From Andalucia godoyi (taxonomy: Eukaryota; Discoba; Jakobea; Jakobida; Andaluciidae), in the NCBI GenBank assembly GCA_009859145.1, contig VRVR01000047.1:66934-130933 (forward strand): a stretch of DNA of 64,000 bases. Direction: 5' to 3'. The notes under the pieces were generated by a model, which was given only the letters and a program-made list of their open reading frames with translations, did not search any database and was not told the DNA's origin. Both the position numbers and the translations under genes were made by a program. This document shows, piece by piece, positions 26,985-36,185 of the stretch (position 1 is the stretch's first letter; each line of letters starts with the position of its first letter).

Positions 26985-28061
26985 ATGATTAGCGATTTAG
27001 TTCGACGGTGCCAGATGATCCAAGGGGCGTGTGGCGGAGATCCGGCGTCTGCGAGCGCTGCTGCGGCTGGTGCGGATGGTGCGACGTTTGATGAGTTCAC
27101 CACATTGAAGAAGCAGATTGCTGTTGAGCTGAAGGAGCTTCGAGAGACGATCAAGGAGCGAAATGAACTTAATGATAAGCAACCGGGATCAAAGACGATT
27201 ATTGAAATGTCTCAGAAAATCCGTTCTGGAATCGCGCAGGTTAAGGAGGATGCAAAGAACCTCGCGACGATGCAGCGGACACAGGCCCGTGCAAAGGTGA
27301 AGAAGGGCACAGACACGGCTGCAGCTGATGCAGAGAATGCCCGAAGAGCCGAAATGGTGGATCTTATCTGGAAGCACGTCACGGAGGTCGAGGCGCTGGA
27401 TCGAGCCCGGTTTGCGAGACAGGGTGGCGGAGGAGCGTCTGGAGGTGTTGGGGCGCGAACAGTCGGCGGGGCCAGAGCAGGCGCAGCAGGCGCAGGCGCG
27501 GGTGCCGGTGGTTCGGGTGGCAGACAGCCTGGGCGGGCAGGATCTGCACGGGACCATCTGATGAGCAGTTCAGGTGGAGAAGGTGGAGCGGGTGCGGGTG
27601 CGGGTGCGGGTGCGGGCGCTGGAGCGGGTGGTGGAAGAGCATCGTCGCGAGCCGGAGCTGGAGCCGCGGCAGCGGGAGGCGGGGCTGCTGGAGTGAGCGC
27701 GAGTGCGGCCGAGGACCCCACACAGAGTGATTTGCCAGATATTGACGTGGACGCTGTGATGGCGGTGCAGCGCAAGAACCAGCAGCGAATTGATCGGGAT
27801 TTGGACGAGGTGTCAAAGGGTGTCCGTGTGTTGCATGAGATTGCGCTGGATATGAAGGACGAGCTGCAGACGCAAGACGTCATGATCGACGATATTAACG
27901 ACAAGATGACGGATGCCAACGTCCACTTGTACCATTTGAATAAGAAACTGAAGAAAACCCTCGACTCGGTCCGAAAGGGAGACCGTATCATCATGGACAT
28001 CATTCTCATCTGCATTATTCTCGCCGTCGGTGGTTGGATTTACACGGAAACACAAAAGTAG
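26985..28061 (+). CDS. Qc-SNARE of the SYP7 type
   Basis: The 358-residue protein has a helical N-terminal domain (ISDLVRRCQMIQ...LKELRETIKERNEL) and a long Gly/Ala/Arg-rich linker (~150-255). A single SNARE motif (~270-330) follows, then a C-terminal membrane anchor (IIMDIILICIILAVGGWIY). The SNARE block VRVLHEIALDMKDELQTQD aligns with plant SYP71, and the central-layer Gln is present in TQD. SYP7 proteins act in ER and plasma-membrane or cell-plate fusion. The low-complexity linker is longer than in SYP71. ATG 26985 was chosen because it directly precedes the conserved helix; the upstream frame is purine-rich leader. Confidence 0.8.
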   Translation: MISDLVRRCQMIQGACGGDPASASAAAAGADGATFDEFTTLKKQIAVELKELRETIKERNELNDKQPGSKTIIEMSQKIRSGIAQVKEDAKNLATMQRTQARAKVKKGTDTAAADAENARRAEMVDLIWKHVTEVEALDRARFARQGGGGASGGVGARTVGGARAGAAGAGAGAGGSGGRQPGRAGSARDHLMSSSGGEGGAGAGAGAGAGAGAGGGRASSRAGAGAAAAGGGAAGVSASAAEDPTQSDLPDIDVDAVMAVQRKNQQRIDRDLDEVSKGVRVLHEIALDMKDELQTQDVMIDDINDKMTDANVHLYHLNKKLKKTLDSVRKGDRIIMDIILICIILAVGGWIYTETQK

Positions 28062-28251
28062 TCAGTACTGTGATGTCCACTTTGTTGCTCTCTGTTTGTC
28101 CTTGTCTTCTCCTTGCTGGTTTTAAAATATTATTTTTTTAGCAGAGTGATTTATTTATTGTTATTTATTATTTCTTCTTTCTTATTTTCCATTGTTTTTT
28201 AATTTCTTTTTTTGCTTCTGAACTTGCCATACAGCAGCAAAGACTGCGCCG

Positions 28252-28665
28252 TCATTCCATGATGGACTTGTAGTCAGCAGAAGTGAAGACAATGAGAGAC
28301 TTTAGAGTTCCGTCTTCTGCAACCTCAAAGGTGTGCAGTTCCCAGCCAACATACTCGCGGCCGGAGTTCTTCGAGTGCATAATGACCTCGACAGCAGCGA
28401 CTCCGCGGCGACTGGCGTCATCCAAGGTAAGAACCTTGGCATCAAACTTCTTGACGTCCATGATCGCAGGCATCTCCTTGTAGAAGAACCGATTGATTCC
28501 TTCTTCTCCTACATACTCGCCGAACAGGATCCTTGGGTTGTGCGTCTTCTCCCCGCGCAGGATTACTGCGTCCTTATGGAATCCCTTCAGAACCGTCGGA
28601 AGATCGCCGACCGCAAACGCGTCGTATGCCGCACGCCATGGAGCAACACCTTTCTGATCCGTCAT
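28252..28665 (-). CDS. NTF2-fold / SnoaL-like (nuclear transport factor 2 superfamily) protein
   Basis: At 137 residues this fits the NTF2-like/ketosteroid-isomerase-like fold. The opening helices contain WRAAYDAFAVGDLPTVLKGF and DAVILRGE, and curved strands end in ELHTFEVAEDGTLKSLIVF. Members bind or isomerise small hydrophobic molecules or act as small scaffolds; the specific ligand cannot be inferred. Start was set at the Met of MTDQKGVAPW (28665), because the frame upstream is a Lys/Glu-rich translation of the purine/pyrimidine leader. It converges on the SNARE gene. Confidence 0.65.
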   Translation of the reverse strand: MTDQKGVAPWRAAYDAFAVGDLPTVLKGFHKDAVILRGEKTHNPRILFGEYVGEEGINRFFYKEMPAIMDVKKFDAKVLTLDDASRRGVAAVEVIMHSKNSGREYVGWELHTFEVAEDGTLKSLIVFTSADYKSIME

Positions 28666-28748
28666 TCTTTCTTCTTGTCCTTCTTCTCTTTTTTTTCTCT
28701 GCTTGCTTGTCTCTTCACTGAGCAAAAAAGCCACGGACGCACGCACGC

Positions 28749-28771
28749 AGAGAGAGAGAGAGAGAGAGAGA
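28749..28771 (+). repeat. (AG)11 microsatellite
   Basis: This is an uninterrupted AG dinucleotide run upstream of the NTF2-fold gene. Confidence 0.9.
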
Positions 28772-28973
28772 ATGAGAAACGGGGGGGCAGAAGAAGAAAG
28801 GAAAAGACACGTCTGACCTCAAGATGTCAAGATGTCCGTTCTTGAAACTTTCACTGGCGGAGCTGTGTGGAAAAGCATCCACAAAACACGGACTGCCGGG
28901 CCCCAGCGCCCGTGAAAAGTGTATCCGTTACTGCACTGCGGATGTTCTTTCCAATTTCCTCTTTTGGAATAAA

Positions 28974-28994
28974 CCACCGCTCCGCTAGCGGTGG
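28974..28994. repeat. Perfect 8-bp-stem inverted repeat
   Basis: CCACCGCT and AGCGGTGG flank a 5-nt loop, giving a stable GC-rich hairpin on either strand. Confidence 0.85.
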
Positions 28995-29042
28995 AGTAAC
29001 GCTGAATTGTACAGCCGTTAACATTGGCATGAATTTTTCGAC

Positions 29043-29058
29043 CTGCCGTTAACGGCAG
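29043..29058. repeat. 16-bp perfect palindrome
   Basis: CTGCCGTTAACGGCAG reads identically on both strands. It lies 49 bp from the preceding hairpin and shares its GTTAAC core with nearby sites. Confidence 0.9.
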
Positions 29059-29592
29059 TCAGCCTCACGGAATTATTTTGCGTAGGCTGCTTCTGAAATA
29101 ACAGAATTCCTTGATTATATACATTAATAGCGACGTTGTTGTAAGCCCCAGTAATAACGGAGGCCGTTTGAAGGGTTAACGCACCGTCTCGCTGGAAAAG
29201 TCGGACGTTAGGTTAACGTGCGTTACGTTAGCCCCATGACTACGCTCCGCAGCAAAACAGAGAAAAGAAGAAAAGTTAAAAAAGCACGCGTTTTTATAAT
29301 TTTAAAAATCCAAGCATCAAGCATCAAGCACAGTAGACTCAACCAGCCTCAAGTTCAGTGCCACTCAACATGAAAATCCGGTTTCCTTGGCTTTTCACGA
29401 TTCACGAATCTCCTGCTCACTTCATCTATCCTCCTCGTATTTCTCCACACTAGGCAGCATTCGGAAAGAGAGAAAGGAGAAACACGCAAAGGACGCTTTT
29501 CCTATTTTTTATTTTAATTTTCTCCTGTTCTTTTACCGGTTTTTTGTTTTTGTTTTTTCTTGTTGAAGAAGAAAGAGACGCGGAGAGGAAAA

Positions 29593-31671
29593 ATGCCGCT
29601 TTACAGAGGAGAGTTTGGAACACTTCTTTCATATGATCTGGATGCTGTGCGGTCTGTTTCGGCGCTGTACAGACTGGCTGCGTCGCTTACGAAGGCGTCA
29701 TCTGCCCAGCAGGTCTTGATGCTGACGCAGGGAATGGACGTTCGTTCCTTTTTCACAGGCGCGACTACAGCCGCGGGGACAACATCGAGTGGAGGGAATC
29801 CGCAATCACAGCAGTCACAGCAATCACAGCAAGCACAGCAAGCGCCGCATTTGGAGAGCTATTCGTCGACAAGCTTTGAATGGGCAGACGGCGCGGTTGG
29901 AATCTCGTCGACGTCTGCGGCTTCGTCTCCGGCTTCGTCGCTTTTGCACTCGCACATGGCCGGCAGCACAAGCATGATGTCTGGGTCAATCGCAAGCTCC
30001 GGTTCGGGAGAGGTGCGTGTCTCGGCGTCACAGAATGTGTACGCATTTTCCTTTGATGCGTCGCTTACAAAACCTGTGATGGACGCGATGTTCCATGATC
30101 TGCAGAGAGACTGGACGGACTTTGAACAGTCGATTGTGGACAAGAGAGCACGGATCGCGTCGGAAGAGCCAAATTACGCTGCTATACTGACAGGTGCGCC
30201 GCAGGATGGTGCTGCGGCTGCGACTTCTGGAGCACCGTCAATGGACGAAGTCTATGCGAGAATGGACCCGGGAGACGTGGTGATCGTGAAGACCCTTGTT
30301 ACGTACGCGAAATCCTTTTTCCGCGATTGGAAAGTTGCTGAACTGGAGGCGGCGAGGTCGCAACGCGTGTTCAAGTTTTTCAACGTGCTGATCCATCAGT
30401 CGGAGGCAGTGCATCAGCTTGCAGCGTTCTTGGATGAGCGCTACGGAAAAGCAGACCGGGAATGCGCAGCAGATTTGCGCAGAGCACAGAAGAGACTCGA
30501 TGCGTATTTGGACAAGATGCCGGAAAATCAGATCGCCAGGTTCCGTGAAGAAACGTCACGGTTCCGAGCTCTGCACGAAGCGCTGCGTTCGGAGACATCG
30601 GCCTCGCACGCCTTTTCATTTATTCCCAGAAACTCGAGTCATGCTGGATCCGCGGTGGGTGGCTCGTCGGCGGGGACGTCTACGGGCGGAAGCGCAGAAC
30701 GCTACAACACAGTCATAGGAGGTGGCTTCTCAGCTGCGTCCTTGTCGATGATGGTGGACGAAGATTTCCGCAGAATCACAGCGCTCAACGAACGCTTCTG
30801 CTCCATAGCAGAGGCGTTCCAGCGGGACTTTTCTGAAGTGCACGGCCGCATTTTGGCTACCGTCAATGGGGCTGGAAGCGTGTCTTCGCGAGATGATCCA
30901 CTTGTAGAGTATGTTGTTGCAATTCGTCAGCGGGAAGAAACACACAGGCAGACTGTGCACATGATGCAGACCGGTACGCTTGCTGCTCAGTCCAAGGAAC
31001 TGTTGGGGCTGCGTGACTGGATTGCTCGGTGGTACGAAATGGCCTTGCACGTCGTCAACGTATGCATGAAGGATGTGGTTCGCCGACTGCGGGTTGTCGA
31101 GAAGATCCGCGGTCAGTCCAAGATTCTTCGAACGTTCTGCACCTCGCTGGATGAAAAGTTTCTCCGTCTGCAGTGGGAGCAGGAGCAGACGAGACGTGCA
31201 GGAATGGACCAGTGGTTCCAAGAACAACAACAGAGGCTTGGTGTGCAGTTGTTCACGACTGCAGAGGAGCGCACACAAACGTCAGATGTTGAAGTCGCTT
31301 CTGTTGGACTGCAGGCGTCTCTCGACGAAGAGTTTCCCACTCCGCTTTGCGAAATGGCTGTCGAATGCGTGGATCTGCTTCGTGTGCCTGTCCCGAAGAT
31401 CACTGCAGAGTCCGCTGCACAAAACAAGCCGGATGTGGCGGATGATGCCATGCAAACAGACGAGATGCGAGAACTGCGAGAATTTGCTCGGACCCGCCGT
31501 GAGCGGGGTGAATGTATCGAGCAAGTTGCTGTATTGGTTGGGAAACTCGAAGAAACCAAGATAGCAAAGAAAGAGCTGTCTCGCCGGGTGCGCGAACTGG
31601 AAGCGAGGCTTCGGACGTTGGATCCGTCCGCGTCCTCGTCGGCCCTCCCTCCGGGGTCGCACAGTACCTAA
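29593..31671 (+). CDS. Coiled-coil protein, possible ATG11/FIP200-like autophagy scaffold
   Basis: The 692-residue protein opens with a ubiquitin-like pattern (GTLLSYDLDAVRSVSALYRL ... SSAQQVLMLTQG) that resembles the N-terminus of FIP200/RB1CC1 and ATG11 proteins (GTxLxFD...QVLxxxGG). A Ser/Gln-rich insertion follows. Long helical segments come next (RSQRVFKFFNVLIHQSEAV, ECAADLRRAQKRLDAYLDKM), and the C-terminus has a coiled coil (LEETKIAKKELSRRVRELEA). ATG11/FIP200 scaffolds organise the ATG1/ULK1 kinase complex during autophagy. The match is by eye and limited to the N-terminus and helical layout; the protein is shorter than animal FIP200 and no C-terminal claw domain is seen. Start is the ATG after a purine leader. 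Confidence 0.45.
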   Translation: MPLYRGEFGTLLSYDLDAVRSVSALYRLAASLTKASSAQQVLMLTQGMDVRSFFTGATTAAGTTSSGGNPQSQQSQQSQQAQQAPHLESYSSTSFEWADGAVGISSTSAASSPASSLLHSHMAGSTSMMSGSIASSGSGEVRVSASQNVYAFSFDASLTKPVMDAMFHDLQRDWTDFEQSIVDKRARIASEEPNYAAILTGAPQDGAAAATSGAPSMDEVYARMDPGDVVIVKTLVTYAKSFFRDWKVAELEAARSQRVFKFFNVLIHQSEAVHQLAAFLDERYGKADRECAADLRRAQKRLDAYLDKMPENQIARFREETSRFRALHEALRSETSASHAFSFIPRNSSHAGSAVGGSSAGTSTGGSAERYNTVIGGGFSAASLSMMVDEDFRRITALNERFCSIAEAFQRDFSEVHGRILATVNGAGSVSSRDDPLVEYVVAIRQREETHRQTVHMMQTGTLAAQSKELLGLRDWIARWYEMALHVVNVCMKDVVRRLRVVEKIRGQSKILRTFCTSLDEKFLRLQWEQEQTRRAGMDQWFQEQQQRLGVQLFTTAEERTQTSDVEVASVGLQASLDEEFPTPLCEMAVECVDLLRVPVPKITAESAAQNKPDVADDAMQTDEMRELREFARTRRERGECIEQVAVLVGKLEETKIAKKELSRRVRELEARLRTLDPSASSSALPPGSHST

Positions 31672-32124
31672 TCATCGTCGATATACATATACTCTCATAT
31701 CACTTTTCATTTTTCTGGCCGCCAAGAAGAAGAAACGACAAAGTAGATGAGGAGGAGGAGGTACCAAGGAAGAAAGGAAGAAATCTAAATTCATGTAGCA
31801 GTTTTGGAAACCGTGTATAGTTGTGGAAAATGTACTCACTGCTGTCCAATCGTTTGATTCAGGTTCTGTGTAGGATTTTGAAAAATGGAAAGAAGGAAAG
31901 GAAAATGAAAGCACATGTGTACGCATCAAATTCAAGAGGAGGGAAGTGAATCAGAAAGAGTCCCTTCTTCATCTTTTATTATATTATTACTATTACTATT
32001 ACTACCACTACTACTACTACTATTATTATTACTTACTTTTTTAAAGGAAAAAAAAAAAGAAAATGATTTGTACAGAAAGAAACAGTATGATCGTCACAAA
32101 ACGCTGCATTTCGCGAACTCCAAT
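31672..32124. other. Convergent 3' region with AT-rich microsatellite
   Basis: The region between two convergent genes includes an ATT/ACT trinucleotide-rich stretch (31980-32040) followed by an A-run (32048-32059). No gene is supported. Confidence 0.6.
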
Positions 32125-33606
32125 TCAAATACGTTCTCCGAGTTCAATCGTCTTGGCAAACTCTTCTTCGGAAAATGCGAGGAGCCGTGCGGCCTCCATG
32201 TGAATGCGTTGTCGCTTGAGAACGTCGATAAGCTTCAGCTGCTTCTTGAATGCATTCACAACTTCGTTCCTCTGGCGCTCAAGCCTTTTGTTTTCCGCCG
32301 TGAGCTTTTCGATCTGCCGCTTCGAAGTGTCCGTGATGTCCTTTCCTTGCGATCGAACATCCTTGAGAAGTGTTTTATACTTGTCCACTTCTTCAAGAGC
32401 CCGCTGCAACCGAACTTGGACCGACTGCATGTCCTGCTCTATCTTCTTCAACTCGCGAGATTCCTTGTCACGAACCTTCTTTTCCTCGAGGTACAAAGTC
32501 TTAAACTTGTCTTCCTCTTCCTTCTCCTTCTCCAGACGATTTTCCATCTTTTCTTGCCTGCTCTTGAACGATTCCACCTGCTTCTGTAGCCTTGCAACTT
32601 CTTCCTGCATCGCCTTTTCATTCCGTCGCAGCGAAGAAACCGTATCATCGCGCTCTGTCAGCTGGCGAGACAAGTCCGTGACCTGCTCTTGCAGCGCCGC
32701 CACACGGGCTCTCTGGAACCGCAACGCGGCATCAGAAGGAAGCATCGACAACATCTTTTCCATCTCCTCATCTTCGGCGCCGGCGCTGCCCGCCCCGGAT
32801 CCACCCATGCTGCTACTTCGCTGACTATTCTCACTTCTTGACTGTTGCCCTTGGTTCACTGAGAAACTGCTGCTGGATCCCTCATGAATGCTGGCGTTAT
32901 CATGACTGCTGTCTCGATGCAACGAGCCATCAACACCACCACTACGAACATCATCGTCACCGCCGTCTTCATCATGGCCACGGTCACCAGCATTCGCCAT
33001 GCTGTGCTGTTCGTCGCCATTCTCATTTGCAGTCGGAGCAAGGACTGATCTGGAAGTATTCGATGGCGATCTTGTGCTGATGCTGTTGCTGTAGTTGTTG
33101 CTCGAGAATTGACGTCCGTATCCAGCAGACGCGTCTCGTGCAGCCTGAAACGTGGTTTCCCTCATCGCAGATTTCGATGGCGAAAACAAGGTTCCTGATC
33201 GATCAAAACTCTTTTTCGGAGACCCGGACGCCGAAGAGGTATTTACCGACAATGAACTCTCATTCATCGCGCTGTATGGCCTTCGAGGATTGTTGACCGT
33301 GGCAGAACCCGAGGCAGAAGCAGGTTTCATCCTCAGAGGTGCCGCAGGCCTTGGTTCAACATCTTCGTCAGAATCGTCTGATAAGACATGGTCACTGCCA
33401 TCATCATCAACATCGTCGCGACCACCATCATCTGCCTCGTTTGTTGATTGGTATTGCGGCTGCTCAATCTGTGCATATCGTGCATAGGAAGATTGCGGTC
33501 GTGTTGCAGCAGCGGCTTCGGACAACACGCGTCGTCTGCGCTCTTCAATTTCCTCGTTGCGCTTTCGCAGCTGCTCTTCAAGCTGGGCTAGTCGGCTGGA
33601 GTCCAT
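32125..33606 (-). CDS. TEX9: TEX9-like coiled-coil protein
   Basis: The 493-residue protein has a Ser-rich N-terminal half and a long coiled coil (~290-470). The C-terminus, KKQLKLIDVLKRQRIHMEAA followed by RLLAFSEEEFAKTIE, closely matches the conserved end of testis-expressed protein 9. TEX9 is conserved in ciliated organisms and is associated with centriolar satellites and ciliogenesis, so a basal-body or ciliary role is likely here (family inference). The first in-frame ATG is at 33606; one codon earlier reads TTG. The next ciliary-type gene (MYCBP-like) lies divergently 413 bp away, so the two may share a promoter region. Confidence 0.75.
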   Translation of the reverse strand: MDSSRLAQLEEQLRKRNEEIEERRRRVLSEAAAATRPQSSYARYAQIEQPQYQSTNEADDGGRDDVDDDGSDHVLSDDSDEDVEPRPAAPLRMKPASASGSATVNNPRRPYSAMNESSLSVNTSSASGSPKKSFDRSGTLFSPSKSAMRETTFQAARDASAGYGRQFSSNNYSNSISTRSPSNTSRSVLAPTANENGDEQHSMANAGDRGHDEDGGDDDVRSGGVDGSLHRDSSHDNASIHEGSSSSFSVNQGQQSRSENSQRSSSMGGSGAGSAGAEDEEMEKMLSMLPSDAALRFQRARVAALQEQVTDLSRQLTERDDTVSSLRRNEKAMQEEVARLQKQVESFKSRQEKMENRLEKEKEEEDKFKTLYLEEKKVRDKESRELKKIEQDMQSVQVRLQRALEEVDKYKTLLKDVRSQGKDITDTSKRQIEKLTAENKRLERQRNEVVNAFKKQLKLIDVLKRQRIHMEAARLLAFSEEEFAKTIELGERI

Positions 33607-34019
33607 GTGCAAGTATCAGAAACTAGGCTTTCAGTAGCATAATACACTAATCCAATGGATAATGATTTCTCCCAGTTTCCTACTTTTTCGTTGACTTCGG
33701 CGAGAAGGAGCGCAATGCATCGTTAACAACAAGCATGTCATAAATACCTTGGACTGACACCTCTGACAGGCAGTGCTGTCATCGTGACACACACCATCCG
33801 TCAGACCCGTCATTCGTCAGTCAGCTAGGAGACTTCACCAGCTGTATGCGTCCCAGTAACCGTCCCTTTTTGATTTCACCAATGAACCCTTCCAAGCCAA
33901 GGGGTGTCTCTTTTGCTGTTTCTTGATTTCAGCATTGCAACTCGCGTCCAAAGAAGATTAGAAATTAGAAGAATCAGAAGAACAACAGCAGCAGGAACAG
34001 GAGCAGGAGAAACAGCGAA
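33607..34019. other. Divergent region between two cilium-linked genes
   Basis: These 413 bp lie between the TEX9-like (minus) and MYCBP-like (plus) start codons. A purine/CA-rich leader (33960-34019) precedes the plus-strand ATG. No gene is supported. Confidence 0.4.
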
Positions 34020-34301
34020 ATGTCATACCAAACCCCAGACACAAAGAAGGAAGAGTTCCGCAAGTATCTTGAAAAGACGGGAGTGATTGATGCAATGACG
34101 CGCGTGTTGGTTGCCTTGTATGAAGAGCCGGAGCGTCCTTCGAATCCCTTGGACTTTATCAAGCAGTATCTTGGATCTTCGGGATCGTCAGAGACGGATG
34201 CTCTGCGTGCAGAAAGTGAAGAGCTCAAGAAGAAGAACGCAGACCTGCTTGGTCAGATCGATGAACTCTCAAAGAAGGTGAACGAACTCTCAACCTCGTA
34301 A
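34020..34301 (+). CDS. MYCBP: MYCBP (AMY-1 / FAP174-type) protein
   Basis: The 93-residue protein is almost the length of MYCBP. The conserved block KKEEFRKYLEKTGVIDAMTR then VLVALYEEPERPSNPLDFIK is nearly identical in pattern to human MYCBP (EQFRRYLEKSGVLD...VLVALYEEPEKP). A short C-terminal coiled coil follows. Animal MYCBP binds Myc and A-kinase anchoring proteins; the Chlamydomonas relative FAP174 is a central-pair axonemal protein. In a protist with CFAP299 and TEX9 nearby, an axonemal role is the likelier one (inference). The start follows a purine-rich leader. Confidence 0.92.
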   Translation: MSYQTPDTKKEEFRKYLEKTGVIDAMTRVLVALYEEPERPSNPLDFIKQYLGSSGSSETDALRAESEELKKKNADLLGQIDELSKKVNELSTS

Positions 34302-34849
34302 AACCTTCCGATACTGACTGAAGAAAAAAAAAACTATCAAAAAGAAGAAGGCTTGATGTTTTCATGTTCCGCTTCCTCGTCTTTTGTATTTGTAGTAGTT
34401 TCCTTCTCCATGGTACACTGCTTTTTTGTTCCTTCTTCGTATGCCTTGCATCTTTTTGATTTTGCTATTTGTAATAAATGTCGACAATGCCAAAAGAGGA
34501 AAAAAAAGGTCGGGGGTGATTGTTTTTTTTTTTTTGCTTTGCTTTTTGTTTTTGGTATTTCAACTCTGTCTTCTCGTTACGTGACGAAATCGTTGTGGCG
34601 TGGGCTCGAGGACACGTGGTTGGTTCTCAAAAGGAAGTGTCGGATGGACTCTATGCGAGTCCGTCTTGCAAGTCGTATGAATCCCATCCCTGCAGTTAAC
34701 TTGTTTAATCAGCACAAATATGCACTCACATTGCCTTGTGAAACTCCAAGGGCCCCAAGCACATCATCACCTGGTCGCTAATTTTTAGTCATGCTGCACT
34801 GATCTCGTGGTTCTTATTCTGAACAGCCACGGAGCGCACATAAAACACC
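34302..34849. other. Intergenic, T-rich, no clear gene
   Basis: The 548 bp contain T-runs (34526-34536) and otherwise mixed sequence. Frames are interrupted or low in quality, and I see no conserved RNA gene. Confidence 0.4.
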
Positions 34850-34993
34850 ATGGAAACTGATCTGCTTGCTGATTATTATAATGCGCTTTCTAAAATGACA
34901 GAGACTGGATATTGGGGCCCCGAGGACATCTCCTCCAACCTGCTCCCAAAAAGCTACCCAGTGGCCCATTTGGCGACAGCGCCAAAAGAGTAG
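34850..34993 (+). CDS. Candidate 47-residue small protein
   Basis: The frame METDLLADYYNALSKMTETG (then YWGPEDISSNLLPKSYPVA) ends in LATAPKE and a TAG. Its composition is that of a folded small protein: aromatic residues, acidic N-terminus and balanced hydrophobics, without low complexity. The start context (CACCATGG) is favourable. I recognise no family. Evidence is only the composition and context, and it could be the sole exon or part of a spliced gene. Confidence 0.4.
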   Translation: METDLLADYYNALSKMTETGYWGPEDISSNLLPKSYPVAHLATAPKE

Positions 34994-35405
34994 ACTAAAT
35001 AAATTAAAAAATCAAAAAAAAAACGGACCTTACAATCGACGTGCTGAGCACACACGAATCCTTTCGGCTTTTGCTTTTGCCGTTTCCGAGTATATCCGCT
35101 TTCCTCAGACCCCCACCTGTTCCAGTCTATTGTCGTTGTTGGAGCTGCTGAATGTCTCCTTTTTCTCTGTGTTTGTTCCCTCTGGTTTTGCAAGTAAAGA
35201 ATTTTTTGCCAAAAGGATCGAAGGAGAAAGAAAGAAAAATAGTTGACTATTTTAAGTTGTAACACCATCAAACATTGAATCATTTTGTATTTGCCATTCT
35301 TCTCCTTCTTCTTCTTCTTCTTCTTCTTTTTTTTTTTTTTTGTTGACTGCTTAAAGCGCCTTTTTGGATATCTGCCAGAGCCCCGTTTCATTGTGCATAT
35401 AGCTC
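34994..35405. other. Upstream region of PLAC8 gene, CTT and T-run
   Basis: The stretch has an A-run near 35020, then (CTT)n followed by a T-run (about 35300-35341) some 65 bp before the ATG at 35406. This is the pyrimidine-tract layout seen elsewhere. No gene is supported. Confidence 0.5.
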
Positions 35406-36185
35406 ATGCAGCCATATCCTGCGCCTCCACCCGTTGCGTATGGCCAATCCTCATATTATTACTCGACAGATTCTTATCGAGCGCCGACTTCCAGCACAGC
35501 GCGCGTCTCCACCATCAACAATTCCAATCTTGGATATGCTCCGACTGTGGTTCCGACGGACGAACGCAAGACGTCTTCGTCGGGAGCCGTTGGGCCCAGT
35601 CCGAATGGCGTGTTGAATGGCGATTCTTCCCAGGCCTCGCAACCAGCAGTCCAGACCGCCCCTCCGATGATCGTTTCCTTTGGATATGCAAGTCCTGGGC
35701 TGTACACCTCGTCATCATCAAACCACACACAGTACGTCGGATCGTACATCAACGAAAATGCAACTGTGGTTGTGCACACGCATCTGCAGCACACGTGGTC
35801 GACAACATTGGTCAGCGATTGCTGCGACTCGTGTTCGATCGCAATGTATGGTTTGTGTTGTGGAGGCTTTCTTACTGCCGAAAATCGGGCAAGAATTGAC
35901 GGCAGAAATCCTGAAATTGGGGATTATTGTCTTGGATGCCTTCTTTGTATCTGTACGTATTGGTTCCATATCTGGTGCCTCGAGTCGTGTGTAGAGTATG
36001 AAAACCGGCAAAAGATGAGGATCCTTTTTTCGTTTCCAAAGGACTCGTACTCTGACTGTGGATCCTCGCTGTGTTGCTGCTTTTGTTCCGCGTGCCAGTT
36101 GGCTCGAGAACTCGAGTTTCGGACCCAGATGGGGATGATGATGCCCAGCAGACCAGGTGCTCCACGAGCTCTCTCATTCTATTAA
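35406..36185 (+). CDS. PLAC8-family cysteine-rich protein
   Basis: The first ~120 residues of this 259-residue protein are Ser/Thr/Pro-rich and disordered. The C-terminal half is a PLAC8 domain: Cys-rich segments (DCCDSCSIAMYGLCCGGF, CLGCLLCICTYWFHIWC) followed by the diagnostic end KMRILFSFPKDSYSDCGSSL, CCCFCSACQLARELEFR. PLAC8 proteins are membrane-associated and act in metal tolerance, cell-size control or surface processes in plants, fungi and animals. The role here is unknown. The hydrophobic Cys-rich stretches could be membrane-embedded. ATG 35406 is the first in frame after the T-run. Confidence 0.8.
   Translation: MQPYPAPPPVAYGQSSYYYSTDSYRAPTSSTARVSTINNSNLGYAPTVVPTDERKTSSSGAVGPSPNGVLNGDSSQASQPAVQTAPPMIVSFGYASPGLYTSSSSNHTQYVGSYINENATVVVHTHLQHTWSTTLVSDCCDSCSIAMYGLCCGGFLTAENRARIDGRNPEIGDYCLGCLLCICTYWFHIWCLESCVEYENRQKMRILFSFPKDSYSDCGSSLCCCFCSACQLARELEFRTQMGMMMPSRPGAPRALSFY

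Larger units (their letters stand above)
28666..29592. other. 927-bp divergent intergenic region with palindromes
   Basis: The region contains an (AG)11 microsatellite (28749-28771), a hairpin-forming sequence at 28974-28994, a 16-bp perfect palindrome at 29043-29058, and several further GTTAAC/ACGTTA words (near 29034, 29195, 29213, 29225). No open frame with protein-like composition was found. It then shows the usual T-rich tract and purine leader before 29593. It could hold a small repeat element or a structured RNA. Confidence 0.6.

Noticed and set aside
27212-28015. 267-codon minus-strand frame rich in Pro/Ala/Ser
   Set aside because: It is the shadow of the Gly/Ala-rich linker of the SNARE gene.
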